Source: Streptomyces cathayae (GTDB lineage: Bacteria; Actinomycetota; Actinomycetes; Streptomycetales; Streptomycetaceae). Taken from it: a stretch of DNA of 64,000 nucleotides. The stretch is taken from NCBI RefSeq assembly GCF_029760955.1, contig NZ_CP121682.1, forward strand, positions 4,092,001 through 4,156,000, written 5' to 3'. The notes below the pieces were generated by a model. It ran no database searches, was not told where the DNA came from, and was given only the letters and a program-made list of their open reading frames with translations. Both the position numbers and the translations under genes were made by a program. Positions 16,153-25,496 of the stretch are shown in pieces (position 1 is the stretch's first letter; every line of letters begins with the position of its first letter).

Positions 16153-16596
16153 ATGTCTATGACAAAGGAGCGGGGGCTCACGATCACCGTCTACAGCATG
16201 ATCGCCGTGCTGTGCGCCGCAGCGACGGTGTGGACAGTGATCACCGGTCTCGCACGGCTTGACCTGCTGGGAAACGCCATGCAGGTACAGATCACAGAGT
16301 GTCACCGTGAAGACGGGGCACGCAACACAAGTCACACCGTATGCAGCGGACCTCAAGTGGGCACCGACGCGGCTCACACCGTGAAGGTCCGGTACGACGG
16401 TCACAGCGGAGAGGTTGTTCGAGTCAGGCAGAAACCGTGGGGCAGCTACGAGGCTGTGGAGACAGGTCTCGTTTCATGGGGCATCTGGGTACTGATGCCA
16501 GTGCTGCCGCTCATGGGGACAGCCGCTGCGGGGGCGTTCACCGTCAGAGAGATCCGCCGGGCCCGGTACGGAACCCCTACCGGTAGCGCAACTTGA
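16153..16596 (+). CDS. Membrane protein with extracytoplasmic Cys loop, paralog of the previous gene
   Basis: The 147-residue product has an N-terminal membrane helix (residues about 9-32), an outside domain with TECHREDG and HTVCSGPQVG, a beta-like segment (HTVKVRYDGHSGEVVRVRQK) and a C-terminal helix ending in a basic cytoplasmic tail. The two shared cysteines suggest a disulfide. It follows its relative by 56 bp in the same direction. No family name known to me. ATG 16159 is an alternative start. Confidence 0.65.
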   Translation: MSMTKERGLTITVYSMIAVLCAAATVWTVITGLARLDLLGNAMQVQITECHREDGARNTSHTVCSGPQVGTDAAHTVKVRYDGHSGEVVRVRQKPWGSYEAVETGLVSWGIWVLMPVLPLMGTAAAGAFTVREIRRARYGTPTGSAT

Positions 16597-16755
16597 GCAG
16601 TCCGCGTATCTCAGTGACCGCGCGGGAGTTCCAGGCGAGGCTCCGAGAAAGTCCGCGAGCGCGGTGTGCAGGATCCCGGCGGCTTCCTGCGTGGGGACGA
16701 AGCCGGACTGGGCCAGGACGACCAGGGTGGGGGCACATGACCTGCCCCCACCCGT

Positions 16756-16955
16756 GCCGGAAGGAAGCTGGACCTGTTGCCGCTGCACGTCGAGCACGCC
16801 GAGGAGATGGCCGCCGTGCTGTCCGACCCGGCCCTGCACACCTTTACCGGCGGCACTCCGGACGCCCGGCACTCTGCGCCCGCGCTGTCAGGGCATGGCC
16901 GCAGGCTCTCCCGATCCGGCAGTGTCTTGGTCGAACCAGTTGCTCCGGCCCTGCG
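16756..16955 (+). pseudogene. Frameshifted GNAT acetyltransferase fragment
   Basis: Plus frame from about 16756 encodes GRKLDLLPLHVEHAEEMAAV followed by LSDPALHTFTGGTPD, a typical N-terminus of Acetyltransf_3/GNAT proteins. Around 16860 the homology-like reading moves to another frame (CQGMAAGSPDPAVSWSNQLL) and then ends with no C-terminal acetyl-CoA site. So it is both frameshifted and truncated. Confidence 0.6.
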
Positions 16956-17156
16956 ACGCGTCCTGCCTGATGGGCTCACATCCACCGGCGAACGGCACGA
17001 AGGCGGGAGCCTATGGCACCGGATTTTCGGGCGATGGCTTCGACGGTCCCCAAGCCTTGACTCCCGCTCACCGGCCACTCGCAGGTGTGCCTAAGGTGTG
17101 CGCATGCTGCGACGCCTCCCCATATCCAGCCGGCCGAGCATCGACGGAGGACGTCG

Positions 17157-18644
17157 GTGAACAAGCCTCTGAGGGCCGTGGCGATCTTCTGCGGGCTGCT
17201 GGTGCTCGGCCTGCTGCTCCGTGCGAACTGGCTGCAGTACGTGCGGGCCCCGGAACTTTCCACCGACCCGAAGAACCGGCGGGTGCAGATCGAGCAGTTC
17301 GCCACCCCGCGCGGGGACATCGTCGTCGGGGGCCGGGCCGTCACCGGCTCCACCGAGGTGCAGGGCACCGACCTCAAGTACAAGCGCACCTACGTCGACG
17401 GGCCGATGTACGCGCCGGTGACGGGATACGCCTCCCAGGCACAGGGCATGACGTTGCTGGAGAGGACGTACGACGGCATCCTGACCGGAAAGGACGACCG
17501 CCTGGCCTTCCAGCAGTTCGCCGATCTCGTCAGTGGCGAGGGCCAGCGGGCAGGCTCGGTGGTCACCACCATCGACCCGAAGGCGCAGAAGGCCGCTTAT
17601 GACGGGCTGACCGACCTGAAGGGCGCGAGGGGGGCCGTGGTCGCGCTGGATCCCCGGACGGGCAAGGTGCTGGCCCTGGTCTCGGCACCCTCCTACGATC
17701 CGTCGCAGTTCGCGGGCGGTACGTTCAAGGAGTCCGACCGGTTCGTGGCGCTCGACAAGGACAAGCGCAAGCCGCTGGCCAACCGTGCGCTGCGGGAGAC
17801 CTATCCGCCGGGTTCCACCTTCAAGATCCTTACTGCGGCCGCCGCTCTGGAGCACGGGATCGTCACCGACATCGACGCCCGTACGGACGCCGTTTCGCCG
17901 TACCCCCTGCCGCAGTCCAGCAACAGGATCGGCAGTGAGGCCGGCGACGCGGTCTGCAGCAACGCGTCGATGAAGACCGCGATGCAGTACTCGTGCAACA
18001 ACGTCTTCCTGGACGCCGCGTCCGAACTGGGGCAGGACAAGATGCGGGAGACGGCCGAGAAGTTCGGCTTCAACGAGGACGTCTACTCCGACGACTTCGG
18101 TGACCTGCTCGCCGCCAAGAGCCTCTACCCCGAGGACCTCGACGCGCCCGGTACCACGCTCACCGGTATGGGACAGGGCAGCCTCACCAGTACGCCGATG
18201 CAGATGGCCATGGTCACCGCGGCGCTGGCCAACGACGGAAAGCTGATGCAGCCCTACGTCGTCGACGAGGTCCGCGGCCCGGACCTCAGCACCCTGGAGA
18301 AGACCCGGCCCGCGGTGATGAGCGAGGCGGTCTCCGCCGAGACCGCGCAGAAGGTGCAACAGATGATGGAATTCACCGCCGAGGAGGGCAGCGCCCGGCG
18401 CGCCCGGATCGACGGCGTCACGGTCGGCGGCAAGACCGGTACCGCGCAACGCGGTGTCGACGTGGCCGACCAGGTGCCGTACGGCTGGTTCGTCTCCTAC
18501 GGCAAGAAGCAGGACGGGTCCTCGGTCGCCGTGGCCGTCTTCATCGACCCGACCGACATGGACATCTCGCGCCAGGACATCTCCGGCGGCGGTCTCGGAG
18601 CCCCCATCGCCCGCAGCGTCATGGAGGCGGTCCTGCAGCAGTGA
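17157..18644 (+). CDS. pbpA: Penicillin-binding protein, class B transpeptidase (PbpA/FtsI-like)
   Basis: The 495-residue enzyme crosslinks peptidoglycan outside the membrane. A single N-terminal anchor (AVAIFCGLLVLGLLLRANWL) is followed by the dimerisation/allosteric region and the transpeptidase domain with all three motifs: Ser220-T-F-K in YPPGSTFKI, SCN at 279-281 and KTG at 426-428. It lacks PASTA repeats. Start GTG 17157 follows GGAGG by 6 nt. Streptomyces have several PbpA paralogs; the isolated context, with no FtsW/RodA or kinase genes alongside, suggests this is an accessory copy used in development or stress. Confidence 0.93.
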   Translation: MNKPLRAVAIFCGLLVLGLLLRANWLQYVRAPELSTDPKNRRVQIEQFATPRGDIVVGGRAVTGSTEVQGTDLKYKRTYVDGPMYAPVTGYASQAQGMTLLERTYDGILTGKDDRLAFQQFADLVSGEGQRAGSVVTTIDPKAQKAAYDGLTDLKGARGAVVALDPRTGKVLALVSAPSYDPSQFAGGTFKESDRFVALDKDKRKPLANRALRETYPPGSTFKILTAAAALEHGIVTDIDARTDAVSPYPLPQSSNRIGSEAGDAVCSNASMKTAMQYSCNNVFLDAASELGQDKMRETAEKFGFNEDVYSDDFGDLLAAKSLYPEDLDAPGTTLTGMGQGSLTSTPMQMAMVTAALANDGKLMQPYVVDEVRGPDLSTLEKTRPAVMSEAVSAETAQKVQQMMEFTAEEGSARRARIDGVTVGGKTGTAQRGVDVADQVPYGWFVSYGKKQDGSSVAVAVFIDPTDMDISRQDISGGGLGAPIARSVMEAVLQQ

Positions 18645-18756
18645 CGCCGGAAACGGAGCCGGGGGTCTGTGCGGGGAATGTTCGGTCGGGCAACCGCTCG
18701 CACCGGGGCCACGTCCTTCCCCGTGAACGTCACCACACGTAAAAAGGGGAACAGCC

Positions 18757-19044
18757 GTGACGGGAAAGGAAGTTGAGCAGAACGACGAGCGGGGGCACGA
18801 CCTGGAGCCCTGGTGGGCGGGCATCGGGATGTGGGGAGCGGTCGGACTGGTCGTCATCGGCGGTCTCGCGGCAGCGTGGGTCTTTTTCCGGCTGCCCGGT
18901 ACTCCGGAGGAGCTGGCGACCGGCTACTACCAGGCTGCCAAGATCGGCGCCATCGGCCTGGTGATCGTGGGAAGCGCCTTGCTGGGCCGTCGTCGTGCCC
19001 GGACCGCGGGCACCGAGGAGACGGCCGAGGCGGAACGCGCCTGA
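18757..19044 (+). CDS. Small two-helix membrane protein
   Basis: The 95-residue product has two membrane segments (GAVGLVVIGGLAAAWVFF and IGAIGLVIVGSALLG) with a short linker (RLPGTPEELATGYYQAAK) and an acidic C-terminus. GTG 18757 is preceded by AAAAGGGG. It lies 112 bp behind the pbp gene in the same direction and before a terminator. Function unknown. Confidence 0.7.
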   Translation: MTGKEVEQNDERGHDLEPWWAGIGMWGAVGLVVIGGLAAAWVFFRLPGTPEELATGYYQAAKIGAIGLVIVGSALLGRRRARTAGTEETAEAERA

Positions 19045-19164
19045 CGCCGCCGGTCGGTGAGCGACGTCGGACGGCGGCGGCTTCCTGGATTCCGCGCATC
19101 GCGTCCGGCGTACCGCCTGTGAGGGCGGTGCGCCTCCACAGGCGATGCGCCGGCCATCGCGAGG

Positions 19165-19188
19165 AAGGGCCCGCAGATGCGGGCCCTT
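19165..19188 (+). terminator. Rho-independent terminator
   Basis: AAGGGCCCGC and GCGGGCCCTT form a 10-bp stem with a 4-nt loop, followed by TTGGTTT. Confidence 0.9.
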
Positions 19189-19297
19189 TTGGTTTCCCAC
19201 CTTGCGCGGAGGTGAGCCGCCGCGCTGCAACCAGGGTGCAAGGCGTGCTTCGACCCGGGGCTCGTCGCGCCTGGCGGATATCCACTCTTGACTGCCA

Positions 19298-19320
19298 TGT
19301 ACTTTGCGATGCAAAGTACA
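19298..19320. promoter_or_regulatory. Perfect palindromic operator
   Basis: TGTACTTTGC at 19298-19307 and GCAAAGTACA at 19311-19320 are exact complements around GAT. It is AT-rich amid GC-rich DNA and lies 66 bp before the two-gene unit encoding a membrane protein and a winged-helix regulator, so autoregulation is likely. Confidence 0.8.
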
Positions 19321-19386
19321 GCTGTGGGCGGCCGACCGACCGTCCGCTTCCCGGCGCTGCCGAAGCGCGACCACAAGGGGGAGAGC

Positions 19387-20226
19387 GTGGGGACACCGTC
19401 ACTGGGCAGTGGGGGATCCGGGCCGGGGGCGCAGGTGGCCGACCTGCTGGCGGCCACGGAAGGTTTACGGGTCAGGACCCGCGCACAGATGAACGGCTCG
19501 TGGGTCTCCCTCCTGGGCTTCGGCCTTCTCGCGCTGGCGTCCGCCCCGGTGGCCCGGTACGCCTTCAACTTCGGAGCCCACGGTCGCAACGTCGCGTCCT
19601 ACCCGGCCTTCGCCTACGCCGAGCTGATCGGCCTGTGCGTCGTCCACGAACCGGGAACCCCCTGTGTGGAGGGCGAGTTCGACGGCGCCGTGCTGCGCTT
19701 CGTGGCCTGGGGCGTGTGGTTCGGGCTCCTTCCCCTGGCATGGTTCGCCTTCGCTCGCTGGTACCGCCTGCGCGGCGAGGTCCGGGGCGTCGTCCCCCGC
19801 CGCGGCATGTGGATCTGCACGACCGCCGTAGTCACCGCCGTGATCATGACCGCCCTGACGTCCATGCTGTTCGGGCTGTTCGGCTGGAGTCAGTCGTTGG
19901 AGGTCGCGCTGCTGCAGAACAACTACGCCTCCCCGTGGTACCTGGTCGGTATCGGGTTCGTCGCCCTCGGGCTGGTCGAACGCAGCTGGATCGCCGTAGC
20001 CGCCGGCGCCGCTCACGCCCTGCTGCTCACCGGCTACCTCGGTGCCTCCTGGGGCACGGGGTGGCTCCCCTGGCAGCACCCCGCCCACCCCGACTGGACC
20101 GACGGACCGCAGGTCAAGGCGCTGCTGCTTGCCTCGATCCTGCTCCTCGCCGGCCTGGCCGAGTGGGGGGTGGCACGTCATCGAGCCGGACCCGCTCGTG
20201 CCGATGCGGATACGGTTGTCCCATGA
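19387..20226 (+). CDS. Multi-pass membrane protein, co-transcribed with regulator
   Basis: The 279-residue protein has about six hydrophobic segments (for example VSLLGFGLLALASAPVARYA, LRFVAWGVWFGLLPLAWFAF, AVVTAVIMTALTSMLFGLFG, ALLLASILLLAGLAEWGV). The start at GTG 19387 is preferred: it follows GGGGGAGAGC and removes a low-quality N-terminus that would overlap the palindrome. Its TGA overlaps the ATG of the regulator gene. No transporter family recognised; probably a membrane protein of unknown function controlled by the neighbour. Confidence 0.75.
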   Translation: MGTPSLGSGGSGPGAQVADLLAATEGLRVRTRAQMNGSWVSLLGFGLLALASAPVARYAFNFGAHGRNVASYPAFAYAELIGLCVVHEPGTPCVEGEFDGAVLRFVAWGVWFGLLPLAWFAFARWYRLRGEVRGVVPRRGMWICTTAVVTAVIMTALTSMLFGLFGWSQSLEVALLQNNYASPWYLVGIGFVALGLVERSWIAVAAGAAHALLLTGYLGASWGTGWLPWQHPAHPDWTDGPQVKALLLASILLLAGLAEWGVARHRAGPARADADTVVP

Positions 20227-20597
20227 GTGTCGGGGATGCGGCGGAGGCGTGGGACGGCCGGGAAGGGCTCCATCCGACGCAGTCGCTGGACGACACCGTC
20301 CATCAGCGTGTGCGACTCGGCATCCTCACCATCGCCCGAGAAGCAGACCGGGTCGAGTTCGGCTTCCTGAAGAAGCAACTGGCCGTCACGGACGGAAACC
20401 TCTCCCGGCACCTGAAGGTGCTGGAGGAGTCGGATCTGATCACCGTGGACAAGGGCTACGTCGGTCGGCGTCCCCGAACGTGGATCGCCCTCACCCGTGA
20501 AGGCGCGCAGGCGCTGGACGCCGAACTTCGTGCCCTGCGTGCACTCGTCCTCCGGCTGGAGAGCCCCCGTCCGGCTCCCGGCACGTCCGAGGCGTGA
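20223..20597 (+). CDS. Winged-helix transcriptional regulator (MarR/ArsR-like)
   Basis: The 124-residue protein carries one winged helix: VHQRVRLGILTIAREADRVE, FGFLKKQLAVTDGNLSRHLK, then VLEESDLITVDKGYVGRRPR and TWIALTREG as the wing. This is the stand-alone HTH_27-type family that regulates adjacent membrane protein genes. ATG overlaps the upstream stop, so the two are translationally coupled. The palindrome at 19298-19320 is the probable binding site. Confidence 0.9.
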   Translation: MSVGDAAEAWDGREGLHPTQSLDDTVHQRVRLGILTIAREADRVEFGFLKKQLAVTDGNLSRHLKVLEESDLITVDKGYVGRRPRTWIALTREGAQALDAELRALRALVLRLESPRPAPGTSEA

Positions 20598-20633
20598 CGC
20601 TGTTCCAGGAGTGCGGCCCTCGGATCCGTGGGG

Positions 20634-21191
20634 TCATGAAGCCGTTCGCAGGAGGCGGAGTTGGCCGATCTCCGTGGCGTTCTTCAGCAGTTCGGTGTTC
20701 ACCCAGGCGGCCATGTGGGCCACGGTGTACGCCGGGTCGGCCGGCCAGGGGAACGATGCTGTGGCGTCCAGGTCGGTGTCGGCCAGGCCGTCCAGCGCCG
20801 CGAGCCACTCCGTTCGCAGGCCGCGCAGCCACTGGACGGTCGCCGGGCCTGCTCCGGGCCAGGTGATCTCGGTCCGCTCCCGGGGCCGGCGTCCGTGCGC
20901 GTGGTCCAGGGTCACGCTCCACCACCAGCCGATGTGCCAGCTGACCCAGGCGATGGTCGGCACGGGTACGGGGTCGGGCTCGGTCTCCGCCCAGTCGGGG
21001 GTCCAGGTTCCGTCGGCGGAGCGGTGCATCGTCCAGCAGTGGGCGGTGGGCTGCCACAGGAAGTCGTCCGGCTCCAGCCGCTCCAGGTGGTACTCGAACA
21101 GGGACCAGGTCAGGTCGAACTGCCAGCGCAGTAGTTCTGTTCGGGAGAGGGGGACGGAGGCGGGGGCGGGGGTGGCGTGGGTGGGTGACAT
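20634..21191 (-). CDS. DinB-superfamily protein
   Basis: The 185-residue protein has the four-helix DinB pattern with metal-ligand-type histidines: RWQFDLTWSLFEYHLERLEP at the start, WVSWHIGWWWSVTLDHAHG in the middle and YTVAHMAAWVNTELLKNATE near the end. DinB-type proteins are putative metal-dependent, thiol-linked transferases. GGAG precedes the ATG at 21191. It is 26 bp behind the primase-polymerase gene on the same strand, so possibly co-transcribed. Confidence 0.85.
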   Translation of the reverse strand: MSPTHATPAPASVPLSRTELLRWQFDLTWSLFEYHLERLEPDDFLWQPTAHCWTMHRSADGTWTPDWAETEPDPVPVPTIAWVSWHIGWWWSVTLDHAHGRRPRERTEITWPGAGPATVQWLRGLRTEWLAALDGLADTDLDATASFPWPADPAYTVAHMAAWVNTELLKNATEIGQLRLLRTAS

Positions 21192-21217
21192 GGTCGGCAC
21201 TCCAGGGCGGTGGTGCG

Positions 21218-22099
21218 TCAGGGGTGGTGGCCCGTCATGCGGGCCGCCGAGGCGATGGTCGCGCGGGCCTCGCGTTCGGACAGGCCCGTGGTGCGGGCCG
21301 CGTCGGTCAAGGGATCCACCAGGGCGGGGCCGATGCCGTCCTCGTAGGCGCGGCAGGCCGCCCAGAACAGGCGGGTGTTGCGCTGGCCCTCGTGTGCCGC
21401 GAGGACGAACTGGACGAGTCCCTGCCCGTGGCCGCCGGTCGACGGGGGTGTGGGGTGGTGGGCGCGGGGCGGTGGCAGGAGGAGCCGCAGAAGAGTGGGC
21501 GGGCAGGCGGCGGGGGATAAGCGGGCGGTTCCCGGGGCGGTCGTGTAGGTGCCGTGGTCCGTGCGGGAGCCGGGGCCGACGAGGTAGCCCCCGGCGCCGC
21601 GGATGTCGATGCCGGGGGCGAGGCGGCTCGCGGAGTTGGGGACGACGACGTCCGGCGGGCCGCTGAGCCAGAGGTGACGGCCGCCGCTGGGGGTCAGGAC
21701 GGTCACCGTGGCGGGGATCGTGAACAGGTGACGCAGGGCCAGTTCGCGCAGGGCGGCGGAGGAGTCCGTACCGGTCTTGGTGTCGAGGTCGACACCGATG
21801 AGGTGGTGCGGGGGCAGTCCGCAGGCGATGCCGTAACCGGTGGCCCCGGGCGCGGAGGCGAAGAGCGAGCGGATGCGGGCGGGGTCGGTGGAGGCGTCGT
21901 GGACGCCGTGCCCGAAGCGGCCGCACTCGCCGTGGCAGGGCGTGGATCGGCCGGTGCGGGGGGCGGGTTCGTCGCGGTGCGGGGAGCGCAGGGCGGGGAG
22001 TTTGGTCCGGGACAGCGGGATGACGGCCAGTCCGCGTTCGGCGGCTGACAAGGCGTGTGCGAGGGCCAGCGTGCTGGCCTGCCGGTCGGTGGTGGCCAT
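21218..22099 (-). CDS. Bifunctional DNA primase/polymerase (archaeo-eukaryotic primase type)
   Basis: The 293-residue protein begins with the Prim-Pol N-terminal pattern: LAHALSAAERGLAVIPLSRT, then GYGIACGLPPHHLIGVDLDT containing the catalytic acidic pair (VDLD, about residues 106-109) and PSGGRHLWLSGP with the His of the sGHLYF-type motif. A C-terminal helical segment (residues about 225-293) replaces a helicase. In plasmids and phages such enzymes prime replication; solitary chromosomal copies are frequent in Streptomyces and of unclear role. Confidence 0.85.
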   Translation of the reverse strand: MATTDRQASTLALAHALSAAERGLAVIPLSRTKLPALRSPHRDEPAPRTGRSTPCHGECGRFGHGVHDASTDPARIRSLFASAPGATGYGIACGLPPHHLIGVDLDTKTGTDSSAALRELALRHLFTIPATVTVLTPSGGRHLWLSGPPDVVVPNSASRLAPGIDIRGAGGYLVGPGSRTDHGTYTTAPGTARLSPAACPPTLLRLLLPPPRAHHPTPPSTGGHGQGLVQFVLAAHEGQRNTRLFWAACRAYEDGIGPALVDPLTDAARTTGLSEREARATIASAARMTGHHP

Positions 22100-22464
22100 G
22101 GATCTATTTTCGTACGTGCGTTCGATAAGGGGAAGAGGGTGGGCGCGACGCGCCGCGGTGTGCGGAGTGTGCGGAAAAAGTGCCGAAACGCTTCCCCTCT
22201 TATGGGGGTTGGCGAGGAGGCGGTCGTGTCGGGCAGGGAGGCGACTCGGGAGGAAGGGGGAGGTTTATCGATGTGTGCTCACACTTGCGTGCTAATGACG
22301 GCTTCCAGGGTGGTTCACCGGGATTCGGTGGGCAATCCTGATCTCGCGACGTCGTGCACAGTGCCGGGGTGGTCGGCCAACTCCCCTGGCGGCAGCCGTA
22401 CATCACGCACATGCGCACACAGGCTCATGCGCCGGTGCGTCCTTGGTTCTGGAGGGAACACAAC
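22100..22464. other. Intergenic promoter region
   Basis: No coding sequence supported. It holds the divergent upstream regions of the primase-polymerase gene and the small secreted protein. Confidence 0.5.
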
Positions 22465-22788
22465 ATGGCAAGCATCCGTACCGCCCGTGTCATCGCCGCC
22501 GTCTCCGCTCTTCCGCTCGCGGCGGCCCTCTTCGCCGGCGTCGCGACGGCGGACGCCGGCGCTCTCGCGGACGACGGATCGAACGCCACGGCCACCAGCG
22601 CCGAGGCGGGAGTGCTCGGCAGCGGCGTCGGAGGCGACAACTACGGCAACGCGGCCACCACGCAGCAGCAGGCCACCGGTTCCGGTGCCTCGAACCAGAG
22701 CAACGCCGCCCAGGTCAACGGCTCCGCGTTCACGTCCGTCGTCCAGGGCGACGACAACGTGGTGATCACCTTCACCCCGCTGTGGTGA
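22465..22788 (+). CDS. Small secreted protein with Gln/Asn/Gly-rich mature part
   Basis: The 107-residue precursor has a Sec signal (SIRTARVIAAVSALPLAAAL, then FAGVATADA with the cleavage site near Ala-Asp-Ala). The mature part (roughly 75 residues) is rich in Gly, Asn, Gln, Ser and Ala with motifs GDNYGNAAT, SNQSNAAQVNG and VVQGDDNVV. No cysteine. Composition recalls rodlins and other self-assembling surface proteins, but I do not see a true chaplin or rodlin signature. GGAGGGAA precedes the ATG. Confidence 0.8.
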   Translation: MASIRTARVIAAVSALPLAAALFAGVATADAGALADDGSNATATSAEAGVLGSGVGGDNYGNAATTQQQATGSGASNQSNAAQVNGSAFTSVVQGDDNVVITFTPLW

Positions 22789-22795
22789 CGAGGTG

Positions 22796-22814
22796 AGAGG
22801 GCCGTCGGCCCTCT
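22796..22814 (+). terminator. Hairpin terminator
   Basis: AGAGGGCC (22796-22803) and GGCCCTCT (22807-22814) with a 3-nt loop, 8 bp after the secreted protein stop. Confidence 0.7.
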
Positions 22815-23055
22815 GACGCCGTGTGGGGTGCGATCCGTGGGGTGCAGGGCGTCTGTGCGGCGGTACTCCGGTACCGTCGCGCAGGTGTTTCCGGGCTTTT
22901 GCGGTGCTTCCCCCCAGGGGAGAACCCGCACTGGGCCTCCTCCGCTCGTCCACCTTCAGGAGGTGCGGCAGGCCCCACCCCTACAACCTGAGGGGGACGC
23001 GGCTTCGGGACCTGCGGCCGATTTGCCGAACGTGCCCCGCTCATAGCGTTGAGTC

Positions 23056-23616
23056 ATGACCAGACCCGTCTGCACCAGCGCTTCGAACGCCGCTGCTCCG
23101 GCGGCGCAGACCCTTCCGTACCCGTCGTTCTCGTCGTACATGAGGGCTCGGCAGCCGGTGCTCCTGCGTACCGCCCGGTCCTTGACCGGGAACCCGAGCG
23201 ACGCGGAGGACCTGCTGCAGACCGCGCTCGCCAAGACGTACGTCGCCTGGGAGCGTATCGAGGACCACCGTGCGCTCGACGGCTATGTGCGCCGGGCGCT
23301 GCTGAACACGCGGACGTCGCAGTGGCGCAAGCGCAAGGTGGACGAGTTCGCCTGCGACGAACTGCCCGAGCCGGACCCGGTCCACGGTGTCGACGACCCG
23401 GCCGAGCAGCAGGCACTGCGCGACGCGATGTGGCGGGCGATCATGCGGCTGCCCGCGCGACAGCGTGCCATGGTCGTCCTGCGGTACTACGAGGACCTCA
23501 GCGAGGCCCAGACGGCCGAGGTGCTCGGCGTATCGGTGGGCACGGTGAAATCGGCCGTTTCGCGGGCGCTCGGGAAGCTGCGGGACGACGCCGAACTGGG
23601 GCTTGTCCGGTCCTGA
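23056..23616 (+). CDS. ECF RNA polymerase sigma factor, SigE family
   Basis: The 186-residue protein has sigma region 2 (YMRARQPVLLRTARSLTGNP, SDAEDLLQTALAKTYVAWER) and region 4 with HTH (LPARQRAMVVLRYYEDLSEA, QTAEVLGVSVGTVKSAVSRA). This is the SigE subfamily layout common in actinomycetes (not S. coelicolor sigE itself). No anti-sigma gene lies next to it. ATG 23056 lacks a strong ribosome-binding site. Confidence 0.9.
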   Translation: MTRPVCTSASNAAAPAAQTLPYPSFSSYMRARQPVLLRTARSLTGNPSDAEDLLQTALAKTYVAWERIEDHRALDGYVRRALLNTRTSQWRKRKVDEFACDELPEPDPVHGVDDPAEQQALRDAMWRAIMRLPARQRAMVVLRYYEDLSEAQTAEVLGVSVGTVKSAVSRALGKLRDDAELGLVRS

Positions 23617-23740
23617 CCGAGAGCGAAGTTACGCGGAACGTGATCGATCATCCGTTCACCTAGTGACATACCGAGCGGTATGTGCGCAGAATCAGCACAA
23701 CCGTTACCGCCGCGTAGGCAATGTCGCCCAGGAGGACACC

Positions 23741-25393
<1,653 letters not shown>

Positions 25394-25441
25394 CGCTCGA
25401 CGCCCCGCCCCGCCTCCTGACGTCGTGACGCACCACGGCCG

Positions 25442-25485
25442 CGCCGGGTGGGAACGGACGAACCCCGGTCCGTTCCCACCCGGCG
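25442..25485. terminator. Bidirectional terminator
   Basis: An 18-bp perfect stem, CGCCGGGTGGGAACGGAC (25442-25459) with its complement at 25468-25485, separates two convergent genes. Confidence 0.9.
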
Positions 25486-25496
25486 TACGCCGTCGC

